Shown here one piece after another: positions 1-5,443 of a stretch of DNA of 5,443 bases (position 1 is the stretch's first letter; every line of letters starts with the position of its first letter). The stretch is from an uncultured Bacteroidales bacterium (lineage in GTDB: Bacteria; Bacteroidota; Bacteroidia; Bacteroidales; Marinilabiliaceae). A model generated the notes under the pieces. That model made no database searches. It was given only the letters and a program-made list of their open reading frames with translations, and was not told where the DNA came from. The position numbers and the translations under genes were made by a program. The DNA lies in the NCBI GenBank assembly GCA_937892095.1, contig CALAVC010000143.1, positions 1 to 5,443 of the forward strand, given 5' to 3'.

Positions 1-97
1 GAAGACCGCGATCGGCATAGGTAATGAAAGGCTTGTCGGGTGTGTCTGCTGCATATTTTTCGAGCAGAGAGCCGATTGTTGCGTTAAATAATTGCAT
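1..97 (-). CDS. AMP-forming acyl-CoA synthetase / fatty-acid--CoA ligase, N-terminal fragment (cut by window edge)
   Basis: Only the first 32 codons are visible; the gene runs out of the left edge. It begins at the ATG at 97-95. The peptide contains TIGSLLEKYAADTPDKPFI followed by YADRGL. This is the usual N-terminal signature of the ANL adenylating superfamily (pattern: T-x-G-x-L-L-E, then P-D-K-x-x-I, then a short strand ending near D-R-x-L). Members activate a carboxylic acid, often a fatty acid, with ATP to an acyl-AMP and then to a CoA thioester in the cytosol. The catalytic core lies outside the window, so substrate class is unknown; other members such as O-succinylbenzoate-CoA ligase cannot be excluded. 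The gene is co-directional with the hyf genes but separated by about 100 nt containing its own promoter-like box, so it is probably a separate transcription unit. Confidence 0.75.
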   Translation of the reverse strand, partial: MQLFNATIGSLLEKYAADTPDKPFITYADRGL

Positions 98-101
98 TGA
101 A

Positions 102-122
102 GTTGTCTGTTGTCTGTTGTTG
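102..122 (-). repeat. 7-bp tandem repeat in the ligase 5' leader
   Basis: On the plus strand the unit GTTGTCT occurs twice (102-108, 109-115), followed by a one-mismatch third copy GTTGTTG (116-122). As RNA from the minus strand this is a purine- and C-rich CAAC/AGACAAC array lying between the predicted transcription start and the ATG. It may only be low-complexity, unstructured leader that helps initiation without a Shine-Dalgarno sequence. Confidence 0.5.
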
Positions 123-126
123 CGGG

Positions 127-134
127 CAAAGTTA
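127..134 (-). promoter_or_regulatory. Bacteroidota-type -7 promoter box for the acyl-CoA ligase
   Basis: The minus strand reads TAACTTTG here, an exact match to the Bacteroidota -7 consensus TAnnTTTG. The expected -33 element (TTTG, about 19-21 nt upstream) is present only as a degenerate T-rich TTTTAC near 154-159. Transcription would start around 120, giving a leader of roughly 20-25 nt before the ATG at 97. The start codon has no Shine-Dalgarno sequence, which is normal in this phylum. Confidence 0.6.
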
Positions 135-156
135 CAACTTTTTAACAAATGCGGTA

Positions 157-187
157 AAATATTCTATTTTTTTAGCGAATAATATTT
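157..187 (-). terminator. AT-rich inverted repeat after hyfF, possible weak terminator
   Basis: AAATATT (157-163) and AATATTT (181-187) form a perfect 7-bp inverted repeat with a 17-nt A/T-rich loop, starting 13 nt past the hyfF stop. The stem has no G/C and there is no real U-tract after it on the minus strand, so it is a poor intrinsic terminator. It is listed because it is the only structure between hyfF and the next gene's promoter. Confidence 0.2.
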
Positions 188-199
188 ATGTAAAGACAA

Positions 200-1654
200 C
201 TATTGCAAGACGAGGGAAGTGGCTTCGAGAATAAGTTTTTGAAGCCAATCGGGCGTGAAGAGACCGAGCCAAATGGAAAGGAGTAGGAGGGTAAACTGCC
301 AGAAAGTCTCGATGACAGGAGGGTTGGTTTCGATAACTGCCTTGTGGGAGGCTGTATGCTTGGGGGCGAGGAAGAGAATGGCGAGGACATCGCGACTGAT
401 GGCCCAGACGATGACGCAAAGGACAATCATAAGCAACGCGAGCGAGAGCCACGAAGACGTGTCGGCAAGGGACTTGAATACGATAAATTCGGTGAGGAAT
501 AGTCCTGAGGGAGGCATGGCAGTTATGCAAAGGAGTGCTAAGATAAGGAATGCACCACCGACTGGTGTCCGCTCGATGTATTGCCCCATGTGGCTTATGT
601 GCTTTGAACCAAAGACTCGATAGAAATTGCTGATGTGGAAGAAGACGGCAGACTTGGCGAGTGAGTGGAGGACGAGGTGTAAGATGGCTGCATAGACCCC
701 TACCCCACCAGCAGCAAGACCAATCATGACAATGCCCATGTGCTCGACACTGGAATAGGCAAAGAGTCGTTTGACGTTGTTGACCCTAACGAGGTAGACG
801 GCAGCAATGAAGACTGAGAGTAGACCTGTAAAAAGAGTTATGGAACTTGCCCAATGAGCTATGGAGGTGTGTGAGACGATGGCATAGAAGCGATAGAAGC
901 CAGCAAAGCCAGCGTTCATAACCACACTTGAAAGCATGGCGGCAGCAGGAGTAGGAGCTTTGTCTTTGGCGTCAATTCCGGCTGTAAACATTGGCACGAG
1001 ACTCATCTTGGCGGTGTAGCCAACAAAGACGAAAATGAAAGCCATCTTGAGCCAAAAGGGATCGAGAGAAGCGAGAAGGGTTGTGAGAGCAGCATAGCTG
1101 ACGCCTTCGGACTCGGCAGAGCCCATAGAGAGCGAGGCAAAAAGGATGCCGACGTAGACAAGTACGAGGCTAATGGAACAAGCAAAGACATATTTCCACG
1201 TGGCTTCGACGGCGCCGGGTGTGCGACGATAGAAGATGAGGGCTGAGGCACTGAGTGTGGTTACTTCGACAAAAATCCACGTAACTGCCATATCGGCAGA
1301 AAGGACGGCAAAACTGACAGCTGCAGTTAGCGCAGTTAGTGCGGCAAAGTATTGTGCACGAACGAGGGAATCTTGGCGTCCCTCTTCTTCGACGATGTAG
1401 CGACGGGAGTGGCAAAAGGCAGCAACGGCGATAAGTGTCCCTACAGATAGAAAGATTATGGCGAAAGAATCGAAAGTAAAAAATCCGAAGGGCGTGGCAC
1501 CTGCGAAACGAATGACGGCAAGTGTGAGTCCTAATTGTCCGACAAGGAAGAGCGAAGAGGCTATGCGCGAAATGATGGCCTTACGGCCAATGGCATGGAC
1601 TATGGAGATGAGGACAGCGAGAAGTCCGTAGGCTAAGATGATTTGCTGGGGCAT
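200..1654 (-). CDS. hyfF: Hydrogenase-4 component F-like antiporter subunit (NuoM/NuoN/MrpD family)
   Basis: An integral membrane subunit of about 484 aa (E. coli HyfF is 526 aa), a proton-translocating-type channel in the membrane arm of a group 4 hydrogenase. I chose the ATG at 1654-1652, 10 nt after the hyfE stop, because the first hydrophobic helix begins right after it. The same frame opens at a GTG at 1726, which would add 24 polar residues and overlap hyfE by 62 nt. Residues counted from the chosen start: the channel glutamate is E130 (in FVEVTTLSAS), the TM7 lysine K216 (GYTAKMSL), and VKRLFAYSSVEHMG contains K295. H326, H330 and K334 (LHLVLHSLAKSA) match the NuoL-type helix 11 cluster. 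E389 (GLFLTEF) sits where complex I subunits have a helix 12 lysine. After K216 the family motif resembling PMHTWxPDA reads PMFTAGIDA, so its His and Trp are replaced. The gene ends in TAG and is last in the operon. Confidence 0.85.
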   Translation of the reverse strand: MPQQIILAYGLLAVLISIVHAIGRKAIISRIASSLFLVGQLGLTLAVIRFAGATPFGFFTFDSFAIIFLSVGTLIAVAAFCHSRRYIVEEEGRQDSLVRAQYFAALTALTAAVSFAVLSADMAVTWIFVEVTTLSASALIFYRRTPGAVEATWKYVFACSISLVLVYVGILFASLSMGSAESEGVSYAALTTLLASLDPFWLKMAFIFVFVGYTAKMSLVPMFTAGIDAKDKAPTPAAAMLSSVVMNAGFAGFYRFYAIVSHTSIAHWASSITLFTGLLSVFIAAVYLVRVNNVKRLFAYSSVEHMGIVMIGLAAGGVGVYAAILHLVLHSLAKSAVFFHISNFYRVFGSKHISHMGQYIERTPVGGAFLILALLCITAMPPSGLFLTEFIVFKSLADTSSWLSLALLMIVLCVIVWAISRDVLAILFLAPKHTASHKAVIETNPPVIETFWQFTLLLLSIWLGLFTPDWLQKLILEATSLVLQ

Positions 1655-1664
1655 GGGATAATGA

Positions 1665-2315
1665 TTAAACTTCGTCGGCAGAAGTGTAGTCGTTGAGAGA
1701 ATTGAGGTGTTTGACATCGCCATCACCAGTTACGTCGCCAACCTTATTGATGAAAATGGCGAGGAGGAATACGCTGACGAGGACATCGAGGAGGACGCCT
1801 AAGTTGACAAGGAAAGGCATTTCGCTACCGATGGCGAGCGAAAGTATGAAGGCTCCGTTTTCGATGACGACATAGCAAAGGACGTGAGTGATGACTTTGC
1901 GCCTTGTGGCGATGAGGTATAAGCCACTGATGACTCCGGAGAGTGCGGCAACAAAATATATGCGTCGGAAAGATGGCGTGTTGATGACTGTACTGACGAG
2001 ATAGGAACAGAAAATGATGGCAGAGACTGCGAGCAAAGAGACATAGTAGGGTACGGAGGGCTCAGTCTCGCGAGTTATGCCGTTGAGGATTATGACTCGA
2101 CGAATGAAGAAAGGCATAAGAATGGCCTTTACAACGAGTGTCTCGAGCAGAATTGTGGCGAGGTTGGGCAGGGTTAGGTTGCTGAGGGAGAGGAGTGCTA
2201 TGCCACACACGAGTAGCCCCTGAAAGACGAGAATGCTGACATAGGTCATTAGTCGGTTGGCAATAGCGAGGTAGATGAGGGTAACTATGAATATGGTGAG
2301 GAGAATATCGGTCAT
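1665..2315 (-). CDS. hyfE: Hydrogenase-4 component E-like small membrane subunit
   Basis: A 216-aa membrane protein, the same length as E. coli HyfE, with about seven hydrophobic segments. HyfE combines a NuoK/MrpC-like core with extra helices and sits between the NuoH-like and antiporter-like subunits of the hydrogenase membrane arm. Recognisable parts: ETLVVKAILMPF with E58 and K63 in the third helix; CYVVIENGAFIL with E152, matching the YCLMENG block of E. coli HyfE; FLVNLGVLLDVLVSVFL with D177, matching its LVEIGIATDAIFAVIV block; and a C-terminal GDVKHLNSL resembling LDVNNLTAL. A short acidic tail (NDYTSADEV) follows. The ATG at 2315 is 12 nt after the hyfC stop and is not preceded by a Shine-Dalgarno sequence. 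The MrpC/NuoK similarity alone could suggest an antiporter operon, but the neighbouring NuoH-like gene argues against that. Confidence 0.88.
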   Translation of the reverse strand: MTDILLTIFIVTLIYLAIANRLMTYVSILVFQGLLVCGIALLSLSNLTLPNLATILLETLVVKAILMPFFIRRVIILNGITRETEPSVPYYVSLLAVSAIIFCSYLVSTVINTPSFRRIYFVAALSGVISGLYLIATRRKVITHVLCYVVIENGAFILSLAIGSEMPFLVNLGVLLDVLVSVFLLAIFINKVGDVTGDGDVKHLNSLNDYTSADEV

Positions 2316-2327
2316 AGGGAGAACAGG

Positions 2328-3218
2328 TTAGATAAATTTGACGCCCATGAAGAAAATCAGGCTTAGGGAGACGAGAGCTAAGATGAATTGTGGGTTATGG
2401 CTGATGCGATAGCGTGCCATAAACGATTCGGTAAGTCCTACGAGTGTGGCACAGACGCACTGAATGGCGAAGAAGACTGCAACAGCAAGAGGCAAGGATA
2501 GGTGACTAATGAAGAGGTTGGCGATGAGAGCAGAATAGAGAGCAAACTTGATGTGCCCAGCAAAAGTGATGAGCCCAAGAGCAAAGCCACTGTTGTCGAG
2601 AATCATGACTTCGTGAATCATTGTCAGTTCGAGGTGAGTCTTGGGGTCGTCGACGGGCATACGACTGTTTTCTATCATGCAAATCATAAGTAAAACGAAA
2701 GAGGCTACGAGTGCGTAGACGAAGGATTCGGGCGTGGAGGGCGCAAAAGAAGCAAATAGGTCAGCAAATGAGGTATGACCTGACATCAATCCTAAAGAAC
2801 CTATTATGAGGAAGAAGGCTGGCTCGGCAAGCATGGAATAGAGAGCCTCGCGACTTGCGCCCATGCCTTCGAAACTACTGGCTGTATCCATGGCGCCGAG
2901 AATGCTAAAAAACTTGCCAAGAGCAAGGACATAGGCGAAAAAGACAAAGTCGGCATGAAAAGAGAATAGACCAGACGTGCTACCCAAAGGGACAACAGAT
3001 ATTGCCATGAGAACAGAGGCGAAATAGACTATGGGAGCGATGCGGAAGATGGGTCCTGTGGATTGGCTGATGACAGAACCTTTGCGGAGGAGACGCAAGG
3101 CATCGTAGAATGGTTGGAGGATGACGGGTCCGCGGCGACCTTGGGAGAGGCTTTTGGTGCGGACAACTATACCGACAAAGAATATGGCGGCAATGATTAT
3201 GCAGAAGAAGCTAAGCAT
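2328..3218 (-). CDS. hyfC: Hydrogenase-4 component C-like, NuoH-type membrane subunit
   Basis: A 296-aa membrane protein (E. coli HyfC 315, HycD 307) of the NuoH/complex I subunit 1 family. It anchors the peripheral hydrogenase arm to the membrane and forms the first channel facing the electron-transfer module. Visible motifs: GRRGPVILQPFYDALRLL (residues 27-44), the signature cytosolic loop after helix 1; LGKFFSILGAMDTASSFEGM with D111 and E117; ASREALYSMLAEP with E124 and E132; and IENSRMPVDDPKTHLELTM continuing to IHE, with E183, D190, D191, E197 and E203. That last acidic loop, with ENSR-x-PVDDP and THLELTMIHE, is typical of HyfC-type subunits rather than respiratory NuoH. About eight hydrophobic segments are present. 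The ATG at 3218 lies 18 nt after the hyfB stop. All key acidic loops appear intact, so the interface to a catalytic arm is preserved even though no catalytic gene is in the window. Confidence 0.9.
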   Translation of the reverse strand: MLSFFCIIIAAIFFVGIVVRTKSLSQGRRGPVILQPFYDALRLLRKGSVISQSTGPIFRIAPIVYFASVLMAISVVPLGSTSGLFSFHADFVFFAYVLALGKFFSILGAMDTASSFEGMGASREALYSMLAEPAFFLIIGSLGLMSGHTSFADLFASFAPSTPESFVYALVASFVLLMICMIENSRMPVDDPKTHLELTMIHEVMILDNSGFALGLITFAGHIKFALYSALIANLFISHLSLPLAVAVFFAIQCVCATLVGLTESFMARYRISHNPQFILALVSLSLIFFMGVKFI

Positions 3219-3236
3219 TGGGAACGATATTGAGCA

Positions 3237-5213
3237 TTAGAAGAAAAAGAGAGTGACGGAGACGAGTAGGAGTATGTAGGCGAGTCCGTAGATGACGTAG
3301 CGTTGGAGGTCGCCGTTTTCGATAAATTCGAAACGATGTAGGGTGTTGATAAGTGTGGAAGTGGATGGCGTAATGATATTCTGGTCGACGAAGTCGGCTT
3401 CGGTGCTGAGGTGTCGGCGTTGGTCGGGGAAGACGTCTTGCGAATCGATGGGCATGAAACGAACGGAGTGTGGCAAGAAAGCACGACACATGCGACTGAG
3501 AGAGCCGACAAAAGACTTGCCTGTGTACTGGATGGAACGAATGGGAGCAAGATAGCCACAACCCCAAGTGGTAGACTCGGAGAGAGGAAGTCGGCTGGCG
3601 AAGTGGCGATAGACGAGATGAACGACTACGATAAGCAAAGCAAAAGCAATCATGGCTACTTGCAACAAAGAGACTGTGTGAAGATAGGATGCGTCGAAGC
3701 TACCACATTTGACGACATTGCTGACGACAGAAAGTAGGAAGTGAGAAATGGGTTGTGCGAACAAGAAGACAACGATGATAAGTGCTGCTATGATGTAGGC
3801 TGGAAGGAGCATGGAGCGAGAGACTTCGCTTGGTGAGTGTGGCAGTTTGGTGCGTGGCGAGCCGAGAAAGATGACGCTGTGCGTCTTGGTGAAAGTCACT
3901 ATAGATGCTCCGCCCACGAGAGCAAGAGCTATGCCAGTAAGAGCCATAAGCGAGGCTATGGGCAGACTGGCAAGTTGCATGCCTGCAAGGAGTCCACAAT
4001 AGATAAATATTTCGCTAATAAATCCGGGGAGCGGAGGCAGCCCACCGATGCCGACACTGCCGAAAAGGAAGAGACGTGCGGTGTGTGGCATAGACTTGCC
4101 GAGCCCTCCAAGGAGTTCCATATTGCGAGTGTGGACAGACGTATAGACATTGCCTGCCGCAAAGAATAGCAGAGCTTTGAAGAGTGCATGATTGAGAGTA
4201 TGGAAAAGTGCACCAGCAAAGCCGAGATACATTATGTTGTCGGCAGAGAGGGCGAGCCCGAGAAAACCGAGTCCAAGACCGAGACAAATTATGCCGATAT
4301 TTTCGATGGTACAATAGGCAAGGACACGCTTAAAGTCGCGTCCAACGGCAGCGTTGATAATGCCAAAGAGTGAGGAGACTATGCCCATGATAAGCAACAT
4401 TATGCCTATGGGGAGTGCCGCATTGGGCGTAAGCATAGCACCAAAACGGAATATGCCATAAATGCCGACTTTGACAATGACGCCAGACATGAGCGCGGAG
4501 ATATGGCTTGGTGCTGCGGGGTGAGCGTGAGGTAGCCACGAATGGAATGGGACTATGCCAGCCTTAAAACCAAAGCCGAAGATGAGCATAGACATGACGA
4601 TGACTTGCCAACGGACAGAGGCTGTTGCGAAGAACTTTTGTAGACCAGCGAAAGAAGTGTCGCCTGTGTGAGCTATGGCTATGCCAAAAGCTGCTGTGAG
4701 CAGTAGGACGGCAACGTGAGACTGTATGAAATAGTTGGTACCTGCACGAATAACTTCGGGGCGATCGTATTCGAAGATGACGGCGAAGAAAGAGCAGATG
4801 GCCATAAGCTCCCAGCCAATGAGGAAAAAGATGAGGTTGGACGTGGTGAGAAGGATGATGATGCCAGCGAGCGTGAATGGGAACACAATCCAATGAAGAG
4901 TCTCTTGTGGAGTGGTCGTTTTATAGTGCGCAAGATATGACTTGCCATAGAAAGAGCCAATGAGGAATAGCCCACCAACAATGATAAGAAACCAAGCTGA
5001 GAGGCTATCTACAAAGAAATCGACATTTGACATTTGCGAAGTAGAGACGCTGAAATGTATGTTTATGCCAGTGAAATTGCAGATGGCAAGAGCTATGGCG
5101 AAAGTGGAAAAAGCAACCACACCAAACATCTTGGGCAAAGAGCGCTGAACAGAAATGAGAGGAAATAGGAAAGAAAATAGCAGTAGTGCTACGGAAATGT
5201 ATAGGTATTCCAC
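3237..5213 (-). CDS. hyfB: Hydrogenase-4 component B-like antiporter subunit (NuoL/MrpA family)
   Basis: A 658-aa polytopic membrane protein (E. coli HyfB 672 aa), the large antiporter-like ion channel of a group 4 hydrogenase membrane arm. All expected channel residues are visible: E135 in FLIGWELMAICSFF; K217 in GFGFKAG, followed by the intact IVPFHSWLPHAHPAAPSH (220-237); K248; K295 in DFKRVLAYCTIENIG, where YCTIENIG is the hydrogenase-type form of the block; H338, H342 and K346 in FHTLNHALFKALLFF; and E401 in LPPLPGFISEIF, where complex I NuoL has lysine. The C-terminal part carries TTWGCGYLAP and IQYTGKSF (about 548-568), a block typical of HyfB/HycC, and a final helix (639-657). The only usable start in frame is GTG at 5213-5211; an in-frame stop lies 43-45 nt upstream with no ATG between. 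First gene of the operon, about 36 nt below a promoter box. Confidence 0.92.
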   Translation of the reverse strand: MEYLYISVALLLFSFLFPLISVQRSLPKMFGVVAFSTFAIALAICNFTGINIHFSVSTSQMSNVDFFVDSLSAWFLIIVGGLFLIGSFYGKSYLAHYKTTTPQETLHWIVFPFTLAGIIILLTTSNLIFFLIGWELMAICSFFAVIFEYDRPEVIRAGTNYFIQSHVAVLLLTAAFGIAIAHTGDTSFAGLQKFFATASVRWQVIVMSMLIFGFGFKAGIVPFHSWLPHAHPAAPSHISALMSGVIVKVGIYGIFRFGAMLTPNAALPIGIMLLIMGIVSSLFGIINAAVGRDFKRVLAYCTIENIGIICLGLGLGFLGLALSADNIMYLGFAGALFHTLNHALFKALLFFAAGNVYTSVHTRNMELLGGLGKSMPHTARLFLFGSVGIGGLPPLPGFISEIFIYCGLLAGMQLASLPIASLMALTGIALALVGGASIVTFTKTHSVIFLGSPRTKLPHSPSEVSRSMLLPAYIIAALIIVVFLFAQPISHFLLSVVSNVVKCGSFDASYLHTVSLLQVAMIAFALLIVVVHLVYRHFASRLPLSESTTWGCGYLAPIRSIQYTGKSFVGSLSRMCRAFLPHSVRFMPIDSQDVFPDQRRHLSTEADFVDQNIITPSTSTLINTLHRFEFIENGDLQRYVIYGLAYILLLVSVTLFFF

Positions 5214-5248
5214 AATTGGATGATTGGGTAAAAATGTAAAAAACGGGG

Positions 5249-5256
5249 CAAATTTA
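5249..5256 (-). promoter_or_regulatory. Bacteroidota-type -7 promoter box for the hyfBCEF operon
   Basis: The minus strand reads TAAATTTG, an exact match to TAnnTTTG, 35 nt upstream of the hyfB GTG start. Predicted transcription start is near 5243, giving a leader of about 30 nt. No clear TTTG -33 element lies at 19-21 nt (the sequence there is around ACTCA), so the promoter may be weak or depend on an activator. Like the ligase box at 127-134 it is followed directly by CCC. Confidence 0.5.
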
Positions 5257-5443
5257 AGAAATTAGGTTAGTGCGATGAGTGATTGTTACGTTAAAAAGAG
5301 TTGAAGAGGGGAAAAGAATGGGTATTCCTCTGCATTTAGCAAAGGAGTTCTCATACAAATACAAAAGTCCTTGTAGCGAATTATAAAAATGCGTATCCGC
5401 AACCAGGTGAATTCTACCTGTAAGTTCTGTGCTTAAACGTAGA
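5257..5443. other. Upstream flank with no recognised gene
   Basis: No known gene, tRNA or repeat is recognised here. On the minus strand one frame stays open for 62 codons from the right edge to a TAA at 5256-5254, which coincides with the first bases of the hyfB -7 box. Its translation matches no family I recognise and has no ATG or GTG; a gene end cannot be excluded. A small inverted repeat CAGGT/ACCTG (5404-5408 and 5416-5420, 7-nt loop) has no U-tract. Two tiny plus-strand frames (22 codons from 5318 and a shorter one near 5388) are unsupported. Confidence 0.4.

Noticed and set aside
255..623. Plus-strand open frame of 122 codons opposite hyfF
   Set aside because: It is antisense to a well-conserved membrane gene, has an arginine/serine-rich composition typical of a complementary-strand shadow, and resembles no known protein.
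3235..3239. TAATG stop-start overlap at the end of hyfB as the hyfC start
   Set aside because: The ATG at 3237 is out of frame with hyfC and reaches a stop after eight codons; the in-frame ATG at 3218 is the sensible start.
3411..4169. Several plus-strand open frames of 60-110 codons opposite hyfB
   Set aside because: All lie antisense to clear hyfB coding sequence and lack recognisable domains or promoter boxes.
200..5213. Reading the cluster as respiratory complex I (nuo) or an Mrp Na+/H+ antiporter operon
   Set aside because: YCTIENIG, the ENSR-x-PVDDP/THLELTMIHE loop and HyfE of exactly 216 aa fit the hydrogenase-4 lineage. Mrp operons lack a NuoH-like gene, and no nuoA, nuoJ or nuoK of usual type is present.
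5318..5386. Plus-strand 22-codon frame with a GA-rich run ahead of the ATG
   Set aside because: Too short, no recognisable product, and Shine-Dalgarno-like purines are not a reliable signal in this phylum.
5404..5420. Inverted repeat CAGGT-N7-ACCTG as terminator or operator
   Set aside because: The stem is only 5 bp, flanking bases do not extend it and no U-tract follows on either strand.

Overview
The window is almost filled by one four-gene operon on the minus strand. It encodes the membrane arm of a hydrogenase-4 / formate-hydrogenlyase-type (group 4 [NiFe] hydrogenase, complex I-related) complex. In transcription order, right to left: hyfB (5213-3237), hyfC (3218-2328), hyfE (2315-1665) and hyfF (1654-200). 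The gaps are 18, 12 and 10 nt, so the genes are almost certainly co-transcribed and translated together. The products are two antiporter-like subunits (HyfB, NuoL-like; HyfF, NuoM/NuoN-like), one NuoH-like subunit (HyfC) and one small NuoK/MrpC-like subunit (HyfE). Such modules carry H+ or Na+ across the cytoplasmic membrane, coupled to electron flow in a peripheral hydrogenase arm.

The left end (1-97) holds the first 32 codons of another minus-strand gene, an AMP-forming acyl-CoA synthetase (fatty-acid--CoA ligase). It lies about 100 nt downstream of hyfF and has its own promoter-like box. The right end (5257-5443) holds no gene I can identify.

The organism is probably a member of the Bacteroidota, likely Bacteroidales. 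Boxes matching the -7 element TAnnTTTG lie just ahead of hyfB (TAAATTTG) and of the ligase (TAACTTTG), and none of the five start codons has a Shine-Dalgarno sequence. No 16S rRNA or other taxonomic marker is present.

Two points stand out. First, the usual partners of this membrane arm are absent from both flanks: the NiFe large subunit (hyfG), the NuoB-like small subunit (hyfI) and the ferredoxin-like subunits (hyfA/hyfH). The cluster is therefore either split in the genome or an orphan ion-pumping module. Second, HyfF has lost the His and Trp of the motif that usually follows its channel lysine, whereas HyfB keeps its version intact. I see no mobile element, CRISPR array, tRNA or rRNA.
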